A stretch of DNA of 64,000 nt from Adiantum capillus-veneris (GCA_014529385.2 CM043952.1:152446057-152510056); one strand, 5' to 3'. Shown: positions 10,650 through 24,102, numbered from the stretch's first letter. Notes: generated by a model from the sequence alone, not told the origin. Translations and numbers: made by a program.

Positions 10650-12997
10650 AGTCCTGGAGACATATGTTGTGGGCGAGGATACATGTGAAGAAAAACTATT
10701 CACGTTCTTAAACAACTCCCGTGATCATCACCGTGCACCAGAACTATCAGGAATGTTTAATGCAAAGTTTTCTATACAGAGGATTATAGATTGCTCATTT
10801 GAGTACCTACAAACCCATTTGCAACAGTATGAGGCAGTCATTTGTGACAATTCCATGACAGTTGATGGCATGAGATATGTGCACCCAGTCGACCTTGACC
10901 CTGACAAGAGTGCTTCAAGGAGCCTGAATCGCTGTCTAAAAAAGTGTCCCTCCAATGTACTGCTTGTACAAGACAGGTGTATGAAGCACTTCAAAAAGTG
11001 TCACTTAGTGGAATTCTACCACGGGTTTGTCTGTTACTTATACTCCCGGGGATTCACTCTATATACAAAACGGGACGCCACCTACGAGCGGACAACTTTG
11101 ATAAAACCCCTATATACGACTCAGATTACGAAATATGACCCCCCTTTCTACGCTTATACATCAATCAATGAAGAAAACTATCATACCCCTATCTTACATA
11201 TAAAATTTAGGTCTCACATAATCTAATTGAGTAAAACTAGTCAAAGAGTGTGTAGCATAGTGACTGGCAACGTATTAAGAAACCATTTGTGTTGATAACT
11301 AGACATGCCCTAAATGTGCCTTAGTTTGACTCTCAAAATGCCCGATCATCCTACACTCGGGCTATTCATCCATTTCTCACCCATCCAACGCTGGTGTAAA
11401 TCAACCCTTGACCTACTCAGAATCAGTCCTTATCTATGAACGGTTGGATGCAAAATTTGATGTGTGAATGATAAAAAGCTTCCCCAAAACTCATTCAAGT
11501 TTTAGTGCACACTGGTGACCAATCATTACAAGTAATCAACCTGGATCAGGTCCCCCCCCCCCCCCCCCCCCTTCTCCCCATAAATATGATACCCCCCTTC
11601 CTTATTTTTATGCTTGGGAGATAAATTACTGGGTGCCTGCCCCTAACTTATACACTTATGTAGCTTGTAAAAAAGCCCCCCTCCACTGCACTTACGTGGT
11701 GCCGTAAGTTATCCATGGTGAATCCTCTGGGCTTATACTTGCAGACGCGCGGATGGTGAGCCAGAGACTTCCCAGTCACAACTTTCGGTAGTTTTCCATT
11801 GGCGCCGAAGGAAGAGGTAGAGGATGTGGGGGTGCAGTTTGACTCAGAAGAAGAGTGGGTAGAGGTATTAAAGGAAACGTTTGATGCGGGCTTAACTCTT
11901 GCTTCTCTTGCGGATGCAGCAATAGGGTGCAAGCAAGAAAGCCCAAATAAGGAAGTGACTTTGCCTCTGAATTGCGCTCCCAGCTTGGCTATGGCGGGCG
12001 ACACCCACTATGTTCTGCTCACAGATATCATGCATGAACTGAATATATGAGAGGACTACTGCCTAGCTGCAATTGCAAATTTTTGTGAGGCAGACATGGG
12101 ATTTGTGGATGATGATGGAGTGGGCCAATATCTTATTGACACAGCTGTCCACGACTCATAGTTTACTTTAGGATGGCAGCTGATCAAAAGATACATTCAC
12201 TGAAGGGAAGTCCAGAGAGGCCAATTTGCCAATAGATGAGAAGTTTCAAGCGACAAAAAAACAACTCGGCTTGGAAAACATGGGTAGGCCCGTGGCACCC
12301 AGAGCTCAGGTAATGAATAATCAGTCTATTCACTTGTGGGGAAGGTCGATGCTAGAAATGAACGAGAATCAGATGATAATTTTTAAAGGCATTCAAATGG
12401 TATTGGAGATGGTCCAGTGATAAAATATCATGATCAATCTTTTTGTTGACAGGTGCTAGTGTATGACGATAGTTTCCTTAGAAGAGCGGGAGGCTCACGG
12501 CAAGGGCTTGTCACTAGAGTCCAACGCAAGGATGCGGCATTATCTCACTACATCGGGCGTTTCAACCACAAAAAGATTTGTAGAAACAATTCAAGTACTT
12601 GGAAATTGTATTCGTCTCACTTACGACCCATAAATTCATTACTATTTTTTTGTAGATCATAATATACCACAAGGAATACTCCGAGGACAATGCAAAGTTC
12701 CCACTGTTTGCAATGAAAGTTATTACAAGATTGTGTGGTGGGCACCCCTCCCACTAAATGCAGAAAGATAAATTCTGATTGAGAAACAGTTTGCTCTATG
12801 CGTCTTTGGCATTGGGTATGGGTGCCAAGCAATCAAAAGCCCCTACTTCATGCATGTCCTACACAGCTAAGGTTCTGGCTGCAGGTTTTAAAGACCGGGA
12901 GAGCTTAGTTGATCCATACAACAAGCGTCTGTTTTTGAGGGAAAGAAGACACATGATGCCCGTGGGGATGCTGCCATCAACAGAGGAACGAGCTCGT
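10650..12997 (+). pseudogene. Gene 3 homologue of family B, broken and split
   Basis: Blocks match the unrecognised gene 3 of family A in order. At 10680-11040, EEKLFTFLNNS...MFNAKFSI aligns with DERLFDFAASC...MFNPKFDI, followed by a Cys-rich stretch. At 11799-12050, PSLAMAGDTHYVLLTDIMHEL aligns with PEFRIGDRTYIFLHDVQSV. At 12226-12420, PIDEKFQATKKQL aligns with LPDEATFQAIRQSL. At 12470-12560, DDSFLRRAGG...RKDAALSHYI aligns with DDFLRRRTRE...GRDAALAQYL. Stops and frame changes separate the blocks, and 11227-11798 has no matching coding sequence (it includes a C run near 11552-11571). The LTR element at 12998 cuts the gene, and its tail resumes at 39779. Confidence 0.7.
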
Positions 12998-15148
12998 TGG
13001 GATGGGGGAAAAGAATACAACATCCCTGCACACAATACACTACCTCTCTATAGACCAAGGTAATAGTCTGCACCCCTACTCACACAGAATCACACACACA
13101 TGCACACTATCTGCCGACCTTCACAACACACACCACCCTCCAACAATCACGACTACCCACCACATGAACACTTCAGTACAATAAATCCATATGCAAACCC
13201 TCAGATCTCGACACCAATGGATTCCTATAATTCCCCAACCTGTGAATGCACTCACACCGAGAGACGAGAAACGTCTCGACCACCCCCAAGATTTCACTCA
13301 CACAATCTCTGCCCCTCTCTCTTTGCAGAGACACACATACTATCTGGAGCCGCAGCTACCACGAATCTTTGGCAAAAGACAAGACGAAGAATAGATTGGA
13401 GCCAACTAACAACCGTAAGTTCACTTATGCATAAAAACCTCAGAACAATGATGCAGGCTATCGCCTGTGCACAATGCAGCATCCACGCTTCCTTCACCCT
13501 TACACAAAACCCTGGAGGTTCTTCCCTTGCTCCCGAACTTGCCTTCCCTACTGACCGCCTTCCTAGGCTCCTCCTGGCGGCTTCTTCTTTCCATAGACTA
13601 CCCCAAGGCAGCCCTCCCCTTGCAATAATCAAAGGCCTCCCTTGTTTATGGTGTTGTTCCCCCTCAGTAGCACCATCACCTGACTCCCTCGTCAACTGCA
13701 CGAGGCCTCATGCTCCCCCTTCTCAACTGGCGGCTTTGCAGCCCCCACCACCTTTTCCCTCTGGAGCGGCTCTCCCCGTCCTTGCTACGAGCCCTCCTTG
13801 TCCCTGCTCACCACAAGGCGGCCCACCTTGCTCCTCTGCGACTTCAACCAACCCGCCACCTCTGGCGCCTTTTGCACATAGGGGCTCTCAATCAGCCCTC
13901 CTCCACAGCCGGTTGGCCCTGCTTGCTCACCACCGAGGTTCCCTCCCCATGCAGCTCATGGCCTCCTTCTCCTGAGCGGCGCTTTAGCGGCCCTTCCAGC
14001 ATGTGGGACCCCTCATCCTAGCCCCTTCACCTCCCTAAGCTCTGCTCCGTGGTGCCATGGAGACCTCCCTCCAGGCATGCCACCCCGTGGCCCTCAGCCC
14101 CTACTGCAGCTCCTCCCCATCTCTGCAAGGCGGCCCTTTGCTGTTCCCGGCCCTCCCTTGGTGGTCTCTCCAATCCCCTGCATAGATCACTGGCCCGTGG
14201 CCACTTTCCTTCACCCCCTGAAGTCGTCCCCTCCAGTTAGTCCTTGCCCTAGCGGCCTCTCACAAGCCAATCCCCCTCCTTCTTTCCTGCATAACGAGCT
14301 GCCCCCTCACCACAGATGGCGACCCTGCTCACCTCCTCTGAGCTCAGCCCTCCCTTCCTCTGTGAACTGCGTGGGCCCCTTCTAAGCACCTGCCGCTTCT
14401 GGCCTAGCCCAACTCGTGGGTCTGCAGAGCCTTCTCCATTCAGCGCTCTCTCCCCATGCAGCCCAACAGATGGCGCACCTTCCTCCTGTCGACTGCAGCT
14501 CGCCCTCGTTAAAAAAAAAAAAAAGCATGGCAAGCTTTAAAGAAAAAACTTATCATGCGACTTAGCGGCCACTCCCACCGGATGCAACCCGCAGCCAATA
14601 TCTGACCTTGCTTTGGAAGCTCGGGCCCCGAACCCTCTACCACTTGGATCAAAACGATCCCTTGTGTTTTCAAGCTAGGTTCACACCTTGACTCTCTTTT
14701 GAACCAAGCCAATGGGCATGCTTATAGTTGGCCGCTCGCTTCGACTTCGCGCACATGCCATAGTGCTATCAAAATAAAGCTCCAAGTCTTTATGGCCTGT
14801 AAATAAACAAGGATTGCTCCACAAGAATGGTCCCCGGGTGACGAGATCTTTGCCTAGAGAGGTGGTGATCGAGATGACCGTTGCGCTCAAAATCCAATAT
14901 CACCAACCTCATAGACCCTGTGTCCAGCACCCCATGTCTCGTTCCCAATCTTGGGATATCAACATTTTCTTCTGTCACTTGTAATAGCAAGAAACCCTCG
15001 CAACTTCTTCAAGCAAGTGCTCCATCCCGGTGTACCTGTCTCCTACCACCATCAAATACTTGCCCAATGTACCTGCCACTTACCTGCAAACCGCCATGCA
15101 TGGACTTCTTGCACCTCCATGGGTCGACACAGTTGGGCTGTACCATCA
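12998..15148 (-). repeat. 3' LTR of gag-only element
   Basis: The left LTR, 2151 bp, is intact. It shows the empty site of the MITE: CCTCTCT joins ATAGACC directly at 13049/13050, whereas the right LTR has 337 bp at that point. It also shows the uninterrupted site of the chromovirus near 13014-13022. Confidence 0.85.
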
Positions 15149-15168
15149 TTGCCCAACCCCTCCTTGAG
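15149..15168 (-). promoter_or_regulatory. Polypurine tract of gag-only element
   Basis: On the minus strand the sequence directly before the LTR reads AAGGAGGGGTTGGGCAA, a purine-rich primer site for plus-strand DNA synthesis. Confidence 0.6.
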
Positions 15169-15289
15169 CATTCATGCTCAACCGTAGCACTATTTAGGTA
15201 AAGTAGCGTTGCATAATAAGAAGCTGATAGATAGTATTTACATGAAGGAGTAGATAGATAGAGTGAATCTAGTAGATAGATAGAGAGCT

Positions 15290-16900
15290 TCAATGTCTAC
15301 CGTAGCACCCGCTTGGGTCAAATGGAAAGCCATAGGCTCTCCTAACTGTGATGCAAACTCCACCGGGATCAAATACATGGCATTGGGCACAGCCATGCGT
15401 CCATAGTACATGCATAATCAACCTTTTTCCTGCACCTGTAAACCCGAGAACAAGCCTCTCGTGAAGCTTGGCATAACATCGATCTTCAATTCCCTGTATC
15501 CATACGCTAGCTTCATATACAAAACAAGCCTGTAAACCAACCTGTGAAGCATCTACACCATACACCATCATCGTCTCATCTGCATGAGAGCTTTCCATAG
15601 CAGACCCCATATCAAAAAAACCTGGCAACTGACACAAAGATACTCGTAGAGCAACCTTCAGCACCATATGTATGCATAGCATAGCATAAAGTAGCAATAC
15701 ACTGCAATTTGCCTCCACCTGCTACATATCCAAGCCTGCATGTTTTCCAAGCATACCCTCTATTGTAGGTTCTTCCAATGGCATACACTCCATACCTGAC
15801 TCACCATGCCGATCTTTGTCCGCCACAACCTTTGATACTTAATCTTCAACCACATCATCCAAGAGAAAATTGGATTGCTCAATTACCTTTGCTTGAACAC
15901 TACCCTGGTCTTCAAGGACTTCTTGTATGACCATATCATCTGCTAAGTGAAAGAGAAAGCCATGATCTATTACCTCATCTCCTGGTAGGTCGACATCACC
16001 AACACCTTCTGGAATGCACTTCCGCTCTTCAATACACGCAGTATGGCAAGGTTGCCCAACCCCCGGGCTAGCTTCTTCCTGCACAGTTTTGACCATTTCT
16101 TTGCCAACATCTTCAAACTTTTTCCTGCGAGCTCTGACCCATAGCTTCCTTTGATTCTTCATGCATACTCGCTTCGACCAAGACCGCATCCTTGCTAGCC
16201 GGGCTAACCGACTCTTCTATAGCAGCACAAAAAATTGGAGGTACAAACTGAAATGAATGATCAGAATGGCTTACCAATGGCAAAGTGGCTACCTCTTTGA
16301 CGCTTGAACTCCCCTTTGGCTTCATGGCATGACGCAACTCCACTGTCGAGCTATATCCATAGTCTGCCGGCTTCAACAAGCCCATCTCCAGCTTCTTCTT
16401 TGCCTTTGCCAAGAAAACCATTTGCTCATAGTCCTCTGTACCACCGCACTCGACCATCTCTTTGATTTGCGGATGCAAGCAAGCTAGAAACTGCTCTCGC
16501 TTGAAATGGTCTCCATTTTGCACACATGTAATAACAGCTAATCTCCCCCAAATAGATTCAAATTTACCCAAAAACAAAGCAAAATCTTTACTTACATCCT
16601 ATTTGAGCTTGCTCAATTGCTCACCCAAGTCGGATGGAGAAACCCGCTTTTAAAAAGCTTCAACAAACTGTTTGCGAATCTCTCTCATCAAACTGACGAT
16701 CTGCAACCTTCAATCCTTCAAACCAGGCTTTGGCTCATCCTTGTAGAACCAATGGTAGGGCCTTCAATTCGGCTTCATGTCCACGAATTCTCAACTGTAG
16801 CAGGTATAGCTCCAGATCGGAAAACCAATCTGCAGCCTCTTCTTCTCCACCAAGCACCAAGTCAATATCATGCATCATCTTTAGCCTTTCAAACTTCACC
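15290..16900 (-). pseudogene. Gag remnant of the gag-only LTR element
   Basis: Reading from 16900 leftward, a retrotransposon Gag-like sequence appears: DWFSDLELYLLQLRIRGHEA, LPLVLQG, a stop, AKAWFEGL, then after more stops LGKFESIWGRLA and REQFLACLHPQIKEMV. The open part is 16113-16577. A second frame (15839-16189) continues with a charged tail, and a third (15290-15718) has no recognisable domain. There is no zinc knuckle, protease, RT or integrase. The pattern of hydrophobic and Trp residues is that of the plant Retrotrans_gag family. It is decayed. Confidence 0.65.
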
Positions 16901-16954
16901 GAGGAGCAATCAGTAGGTCCTCAGTGGGGGCACCACTGATGGGATGGGAAAAGG

Positions 16955-16959
16955 ATACA
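16955..16959. repeat. Chromovirus target-site duplication (left), ATACA
   Basis: ATACA immediately precedes the LTR start TGTAATGG. The same five bases follow the other LTR at 37322-37326. Joining the flanks rebuilds the LTR sequence seen uninterrupted near 13014. Confidence 0.9.
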
Positions 16960-18567
16960 TGTAATGGAATTGGCCTATTTAACTTGAGAATAGCGGAAAT
17001 TAATGAGAGTACTTTTGAGAAATAACTTTGTGAGCATAACGGGTGAACATAATTGAAGATAGCAACATAATCATAGCAATTAGTTAACTTGGCATGAACA
17101 AGACTTTTGCAAGAGAGAGAATTTAGAGAACATGACAACAGTTGAGGACCGGATCTATGTGGAGCCGGTCCCCCCTCCAATAGGCATTTGTATTATGATT
17201 TCTCCCATTAAGAGAGACTTGTTACAATACAGTCTTTGTGTTCCTTGTGACCTAGGTGATGCAATGAAGATGGAAATCTTCATGCATCACAAACATAACA
17301 TAAACTTTGTGGAAAGCATTAACTATCCCAAGCCTCCGTCCCAAGACCTCAAACACCTTCGAAGGTGGAGAGAGCTAGCAGGGAATGAGGGTAGGGAAGA
17401 GGAAGAAGAAACATTTCATAGGAGAAAGAATTAGTTTCTCACTTATCATACTCTTGTTGCTAGCATACATAATAGCATATTAATGAAGAAGAAGGAGATG
17501 GCAAGCTTAAGCATTGAAGCATGGCTCTTGGTTGGATTTGCACTCCATAGCCATGAGTGTTGGTGTAGGCTCTCAACCTCCACTTGCTTGGAGAATGAGA
17601 GGGAGCTCTTGCACTTTGCATGGCACACAATGAGAGTGTGTGTGTGTGTGTGAGTATACCCCCTAAGCATCCCCCTAGCTTTCTTGGGTCGACCCCCCCT
17701 TGTAGCTCATGCTTGAAGCTCATTGGACCCCTCCAGGCCTAGCCAATCATGAGCAGGAGGCATTACAAGTAGTAGGGGTAGCCTTGAGACAAGTGTTCCC
17801 CCTTTCCCCTTTGAGAGAGAGGGCTAGATAAATGCTAAATCAATTAATTAAATCTCCTAAATTACTATTGGACCCCTTGGGTGGCCAACCAATAGGCTTC
17901 AAGCATCTCATGAAGATAACATAGGTAGGGGCCTGACATGTGTCCCTACTGCCTCTTCAAGCTTGGGCCTTCCCTGTGTGTGTGAGTGTGTGTTCTCTCT
18001 CTAGCCCCTAGGAAAAGGGCTCGCCCCCCTCTTTGTAGAGATCCTTTTGACTTTTGGTGCTCAAGCACCTTAGTCATCAAGCATGACTAAGCACTTGGAC
18101 TAGGGGGTATTCCCACAAGCATCTCAGGCAAGCTGGTCAAAGCACCTCAAGTACCTTAATCATGTAGCAAGTCAAGCACCTCAAGCATGTAGCAGATCAA
18201 GCACCTCAAGCACCTTAATCAAGCACCTCAAGCACAACAAGCACCTCAAGCATGACAAGCACCTCGAGCTTGGGCCGGGTTCCCGCCTCAAGCTCAGCCC
18301 TAGTTTACCTAAGGTCAAAGGACTTTTACACACATTATTGGAGGTATTTAATGAAGCTAACCCTAAGGTCTTATGCTCCATTGGTTAGCCTTGCTCTTTG
18401 ATAGACCATCTCTCATTTGGGCCCCTTTACCATTGGCCCCGTGTTGAGATAGATCTATAAGCATATATCTATATCTTAACACTTGTTCCTGTTTATTCTC
18501 CCACATTAAGTGATCAATTTAATATGAGAAAATCATTTGGGTTGGTTAGATATTAGATTTTATGACA
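16960..18567 (-). repeat. 3' LTR of chromovirus (uninterrupted)
   Basis: This LTR shows the empty target of family A copy 2: CCCTTTCCCCTTTGAG at about 17801-17814. It also has a minisatellite of CAAGCACCT units near 18060-18270, shorter in the other LTR, which explains most of the length difference. Confidence 0.92.
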
Positions 18568-18583
18568 TTACCTCTCTCTTGAA
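18568..18583 (-). promoter_or_regulatory. Polypurine tract of chromovirus
   Basis: The minus strand reads CAAGAGAGAGGTAA directly before the 3' LTR. The stretch from here to 18977 carries no gene. Confidence 0.65.
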
Positions 18584-18977
18584 ATCATAGTCGTCCTCCA
18601 CTATGAGGTAGAAGAGATAAAGCCTTAGTCATTAGTCAATCTTACTTAGCGTGTAGAGGATCCCTTTTTACCCTACGACATCTTTCCAAGATGGATGACT
18701 AATCCATTTGGTGCTTGGGAGACATAGCTGCCGCAAGCATGTCTACTCTTTAGTCCATTTCATTGTACCAAAGTAGAGTGACAAATTCTACTTGGTGTTT
18801 GAGAGACGTCGTCATCACAAACATGATTCTAAGCATGCATACTAGTTAAATTTGTGCACAATTAAAAAGAGGACTAGTCTTATAAGACAAAAACATGAGT
18901 CATTTAAAAGAAATTTGTACATTTGCTTACTCTAATGTAGCATTGTAAGCATTGACAAGGTTCATATTATCCTTAAG

Positions 18978-19262
18978 CTATACTCCTTGCATACATCTAG
19001 CATCTTCAAAAGGATAATTTTTGAACTTAATAAGATACCGTCGGATAATCTTACCATGTCGTAGTACCTTGTCTTCATGCCGAAGGACAGCTTTAGGTTG
19101 TAGCACCTCTTCTTGGTCTTCAACTTCGGGAGGGTCTTCAATAATTGGTTCAGTTGGTGGCTCTCCTTTGTAGGGCTTAAGTAGGCTTACATGAAAGGCA
19201 TTGTGTATGAGCCAATGGTTGGGCAACTTGAGTTGATAAGCCGTCTCATTGATGGGCTTCAA
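18978..19262 (-). pseudogene. Integrase C-terminus with chromodomain
   Basis: The frame has the integrase tail typical of chromoviruses (NHWLIHNAFHVSLLKPYKG) followed by a chromodomain-like segment (EKVLRHEDK-like start, then IRRYLIKFKNYPFEDARC). In this family the domain binds modified histone tails and directs integration. A stop separates it from the integrase core upstream; the linking sequence (about 19263-19310) still reads AKRYYGPF with stop codons on both sides. It is part of the same decayed polyprotein. Confidence 0.8.
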
Positions 19263-19301
19263 GATTTAGAAAGGACCATAGTATCTTTTTGCTAGTTTAG
19301 C

Positions 19302-20228
19302 TTAATACTTTTGATGGCCCATAGGATTTTTGCCCGTTGTGTGCCTTAGTCGAGCCTTAGGAAACTTGAGTAAGACCCAATCATTTTCTTTGAACATTAA
19401 GTCTCTTCTGTGCTTATCAGCAACATCTTTTTGCCTTTGTTGAGAGATGGATATAGCCTCCCTAATCTTTTGAAAAGATTCTTGTAGGTCACGGCTATAC
19501 TCATTGGCAGCGAAGATCTTCCCATGTACTTTGAGTAGCAAGGGACTTTTAGGTCTTCCCTCAATGATCTCAAAAGGTGATTTTCCCGTAGAAGTATGTA
19601 CAGTATTATTGTAGGCATACTCTACAAGAGGTAAGTACTTTTCCCATTGTGAGCGTTGATCTACTTCGGTAACATAAGTCTTGAGTAGATCGAGTATCGT
19701 AAGATTGGCTATCTCACGTTGGCCATCCGTTTGTGGGTGAGAGGCCGAATAGAAATTCAATCTTGTTCCTAGATTTTCAAAGAGACCTTTCCAAAAATTA
19801 CTGGTCATTCTAGGATCTCTATCTGACACGATGGATGTGGGTAATCCATGGTGCTTGAAAATCTGAGATATGAAGAGAGTTGCCATTTGATGTGCCTTAA
19901 TAGTCTTTTTGACAGGAATAAAATGTGCTTGCTTGCTAAACCTGTCGACAATTGTCCATATTCTTGTATTCCCATGGATAGACTTGGGTAATCCAAAGAT
20001 GAAATCCATGGATATACTCTCCCGTGGTGAATATGGAATAGGCAATGGCTGGAGTAATCTAGGTTGCTTCCCTCTATCATAATTGGTCTTTTGGCATACT
20101 ACACATTTTGATACATACTCTTGTATGTCCACTTTCATGGTAGGCCAATAGAAGTACGTCTTTACTCCTCGAAGAGTAGGTTGAATACCTCTATGCCCCG
20201 CATATGGAGGAGCATGGGATTCATACAT
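19302..20228 (-). pseudogene. Ty3/gypsy integrase core
   Basis: The segment starts in the zinc-binding HHCC domain (AGHRGIQ...YFYWPTM...CVVCQKTN). The DDE core follows: SMDFIFGLPKS, TSIVSDRDPRMTSNFWK, and SHPQTDGQREIANL, where the glutamate position falls in QREIAN. The GPY-like region follows (NDWVLLKFPKARLRHTTGKNP). It is out of frame with the upstream RT-RNase H frame, with the shift close to 20228-20240. Confidence 0.9.
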
Positions 20229-23145
20229 AACTTTCTCACGAAGGGAATGGGTAACACATAGCCTATTGCCATGGAGAAGATAACCATCCTACAAGGTGAA
20301 TGGTTCTCTTTCTTCCCCAAATCAAGGGCCGACATTATGTCTCTAAAGTCGGGGTCAGTAGCATACTGATCTATCATAGAAGATAGATCGTTGTGAGTAG
20401 CTATAGACACCGCATTAACTTTTGGTCGTCGTGAAAGTGCATCAGCAACTTGATTGTGCTTACCAACTATGTGAGCAATATGGAAATTAAATTGCGAAAG
20501 AAAATTTGCCCACCTCATTTGTTTGTCGGAAAGCTTGGTTTGCGTCATAAAATACTTGAGACTTTGGTGATCGGTTTGTAGGATAAATGGAGTCCCCAAT
20601 AGGTAGTGCTTCCATGTGTCTAGGGCATGTAGAACAGCTAAAAGCTCTTTCTCATAAATGCCCAAGACTCGTTCATCAATATTGAGCCTTCGGCTCTCAT
20701 ATGCTATGGCATGCCCTTCTTGAAGCAAAACTGCTCCAAGGCAATCACCACAAGCATCACATTGGACCTCAAATGTCTTTGAGAGATCCGGAAGCACGAG
20801 GACTGGTTGGGAAGTAAGTTTCTCTTTGAGCTTTTCAAAAGCATTTTGCTCCTTAGCAGTCCATACAAACTTAACGTTCTTCTTAGTTAAGTCGTGTAGT
20901 GGTCCTGCTACTTGAGAGAATTTTGCTATGAAGCGTCTATAGTATGCGCACATACCAACAAAGCTTCTTAGCTCATGTAGATTTCTTGGGTTAGGCCATG
21001 CTTTTATTACCTCTAACTTTGATGGATCCATTTGGATACCATCTTTAGAGATAATATGACCTAGGTATTGAATCTCTTGAAGGAAGAATTCGCTTTTCTT
21101 TTGGTTGAGATAAAACTTGTTCTCCCTCAATGCTTGAAAAATCACTTGGAGATGTTGCTTATGTTCCTCCAAAGACTTAATGTAGATGATGATATCATCA
21201 AAGAACACTCGAGTGAATTTACGATATGGTCTAAAAATTTTCTCCATCAAACGATTGAACGTAGCTGGTGCATTAGTCAAGCCAAAAGGCATGACTAGAT
21301 ATTCATAAAGACCAAACGTTGTGCGAAACGCGGTCTTTAAGATATCTTCATCCACTATCCTTATTTGATGATAGCCACTCTTAAGGTCAATCCTACTGAA
21401 GTAGGTAGAGCCTTGTAGCTTATCAAACAGATCTTCTACCCGAGGTACGGGAATTTTTTTTTTGATAGTGATATGGTTTAGTGCTCGATAGTCCACACAC
21501 ATACGGTATGTACCATCTTTCCTTTGCACTAAAAGAAGTGGAGAACAAAAGGGAGAGGAACTAGGCCTCACCATCCCTTTGTCTACCAGCTCTTGTACTT
21601 GCCTCATGATCTCCTCTTGTTGAGCTTGTAAGACTCGATAAGGAGGCTTGTTAGGTGGTGAGCTTCCAGGAAGGAGCTCAACACTATGGTCATCATCCCC
21701 TCGTTTTGGAGGTAAGTCCATAGGGATATCATCGATGAGCACATCTTGGAATCCTTTTAGAAAATTAGACAAGTCTAACTTTTCTTGATTCCTATCATTT
21801 ACATTTGATGAAACATTAGTATCTTTTAGAGACTCTTTGACAAAAATCATGTACACAGAAACTGAGCTCTTCATTGACTTATCAAAAGCAAGAGGATTTA
21901 CAAGTGGAATAGTGCGACCACGCTCACTAGCATCTATATACATGTTCTTTCCCCTGTAGGTGAAGTAGATTCTCCTTTCAGGGACCTTCATGTTGGCAGC
22001 CATGAGATCAAACCATGGTGCCCCTAGGATAACTTCCTGATGTTGGAGAGGAGAGATGTAGAAATCTTCTTTGTCGACATAGCTTTGGACATGAAGCCTC
22101 AACTTCCCAATCAAGGGAGTAACGGAGGCTTGCTGTCCCTTGAAAGCTGCGTCAGATATTACTATATCTCCCATCTCAAAAGCTTGAATGCCCAACTTGG
22201 TGGCCAACTCTATTGATATGAAGTTGAGAGTAGAGCCAGGGTCAAACAAGATGAAGGCATCATGCTCTCTTACCTTTCCCCAAGCATAGGAGAGTGATGA
22301 TCCTTTGCAATGAAAATCCTCTTTTGGAGCTTCGATGGTGGAAGCCCTAGGAGTTTCATTGCGAGTATTCTTCTTGGGGCAAGAACGATAGCCATGTCCT
22401 TGCTCCCCACACTTGAAACACTTATTGTCCTTGCAAAAAGCTTCAAGCTCTTCAGGAGAGAGTTTGTTTTTACCTTTGTAAACTCCCTTCTCCTTGGACA
22501 GATTGTTGTTGTTGGAAGTGACTTGGGAATTATTTTGAGCATTGGTTTTCCCCTTTGCATCATTTTTATCTTTGTTTTCCATGGGCTTGACATTACGTCT
22601 AGCCCCTTGATGGAAATTGATGCGTGAAGAAACCATGGTGTGATGGATTACTTCGGTAATCGTAGCAGGCCGTTGAGAGTTGATGTATTCGGCCATCTCT
22701 TCAGGTAATCCCGCACAGAATTGCTGCCTTTGCTCGGCAAAGTCTGTCTTTTGAAAGACAGTAGCCTTGAGATGTAAATCCCAAAACTTGTCTACATATT
22801 TGTGGATAGATTCATGGGAGAGGAGCTTTAAGCTACGCCATTCGGTAAGAACTTTGTCCTTTGCATCGCTTGCAAGGAATTGCTTCATGATGGAAACTCG
22901 TAGAGTTTTCCATGTCTTTGGGGCTTCACCATTTCCACGAAGGCTAGCCCACCATTGACGAGCTGATTTTTGAAAGTGCATAGCTACATGGCGTAGCTTA
23001 GAGGACTCTGTGTAGCCCTCATCTCCAAAGGCCGCATCAAATTGCTGGATGAAGGCCAACACTTTGTCGGTAGCACCGAAGGTGCTATCATAGGTGAGAA
23101 AAGAGATACTCTTTCCTCCCTCCTTGAACTTCTTTAGCTTTTGTG
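20162..23145 (-). pseudogene. Gag-protease-RT-RNase H of chromovirus
   Basis: A long frame gives, in order: the Gag capsid-like region (ARQWWASLRGNG, RQQFCAGLPEEMAEYI); a CCHC zinc knuckle (CFKCGEQGHGYRSC); an aspartic protease with DPGST at the active site; RT with VDYRALNHITIKKK, YHQIRI, MPFGLTNAP and FFDDIIIYI; and RNase H with the FILQTDHQSLKYFM block. The Tyr to Phe change in the usual YxDD-like box and the Pro in DPGS are mild oddities. It is in frame with the Gag N-terminus across one TGA (about 23150) and loses frame before the integrase. Confidence 0.92.
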
Positions 23146-23149
23146 ACCT

Positions 23150-23743
23150 TCACCATGCAGGAAATGATTTGTGATGTCCTCCCCTCTTGTATTCTCTAGG
23201 AGAATAGCCATAACTTTCATTGGAAGAGGAGGAAGGTGAAGAAGAAGGAGAAGAGGGTGACCTCTTCCTAGCCCTTTTCTTCCTTTGTTTCCTCTCTTGC
23301 CTTTTAGAGTGATGAGGAGAAGGACTATGTGTTGATCTTTTCCTCTTGGGAGGAGTAGGCAATCGTCTAGACCGCCGTCTTTGTGGAGCCACATCTTCAG
23401 AGGAACTTAAACTTTCATTACTTTCTTGCTCTTTGGATTCGTCCTCTCGAATGGGAGAGAGTATTCTTTTGGGGGTCTCTTCAAGAGGCCTCCTAAGATC
23501 TCTCTCCTCTTGGAGAGGAAGGGAAATTCCGTAAGCACAAAGTTGTTGAGTAACTTCGGCTTGCAAATCAGGGTTGCCCATAGCTTGCTGCAACCTAGTG
23601 ACGAGGTAATTCTTAAACATGGGAGCATCATCATTAGCACCTTCATGTGGAAAATCAAAGCTATCAATGTTCATTCTACTCTCTTGATTATTGTCAGCCA
23701 TGTTAACAAAATTGATGTATGTACTTTGTGTATGCTTTGGCAA
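23150..23743 (-). pseudogene. Gag N-terminal region of chromovirus
   Basis: The frame from 23743 (or the internal Met near 23701) encodes an acidic start, then an Arg/Ser-rich segment (RRRSRRLPTPPKRKRS) and a poly-Ser stretch. It ends at a TGA, after which the same frame continues into the capsid-like region (KLKKFKEGGKSISFLTYD). The TGA is therefore the only break between the two parts. Bases 23744-24102 are leader without a gene. Confidence 0.75.
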
Positions 23744-24102
23744 TTCAAAACATTAGTTGCCACTCCTCTTAGCCTTTGAAAATTGGCTCTTAAGTATCTA
23801 CACCCACGGCTCGAAGTGGTTAATTATAGAGAGTAGAGGAGTAGGTCTATCATAGCAGAGTTGCCAAGGGCTAGCCCCTTTCGGACTTCTTATGTCTCAA
23901 TAATGGTAAAGCCGTAGGCAAGTCTAAAAAGACTCCATTATTAAGTCCAAAGCTCCCAAGGTGTGCACCATCCCCCACATAGTGGGCTCAACAAAACCAA
24001 TAATAGATCCCAGTTCCACTTACCCTAATATAATTAACAACATCAACCATTTATAGGCTACTTAAGGACCTCTCTTCTTAAGCAAGAAAAGAGAAACCAA
24101 AT

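Noticed and set aside
13100-14540. Overlapping proline-rich ORFs on both strands in the gag-only element's LTR (also 38202-39156)
   Set aside because: C-rich LTR sequence without a conserved frame between the two LTRs.
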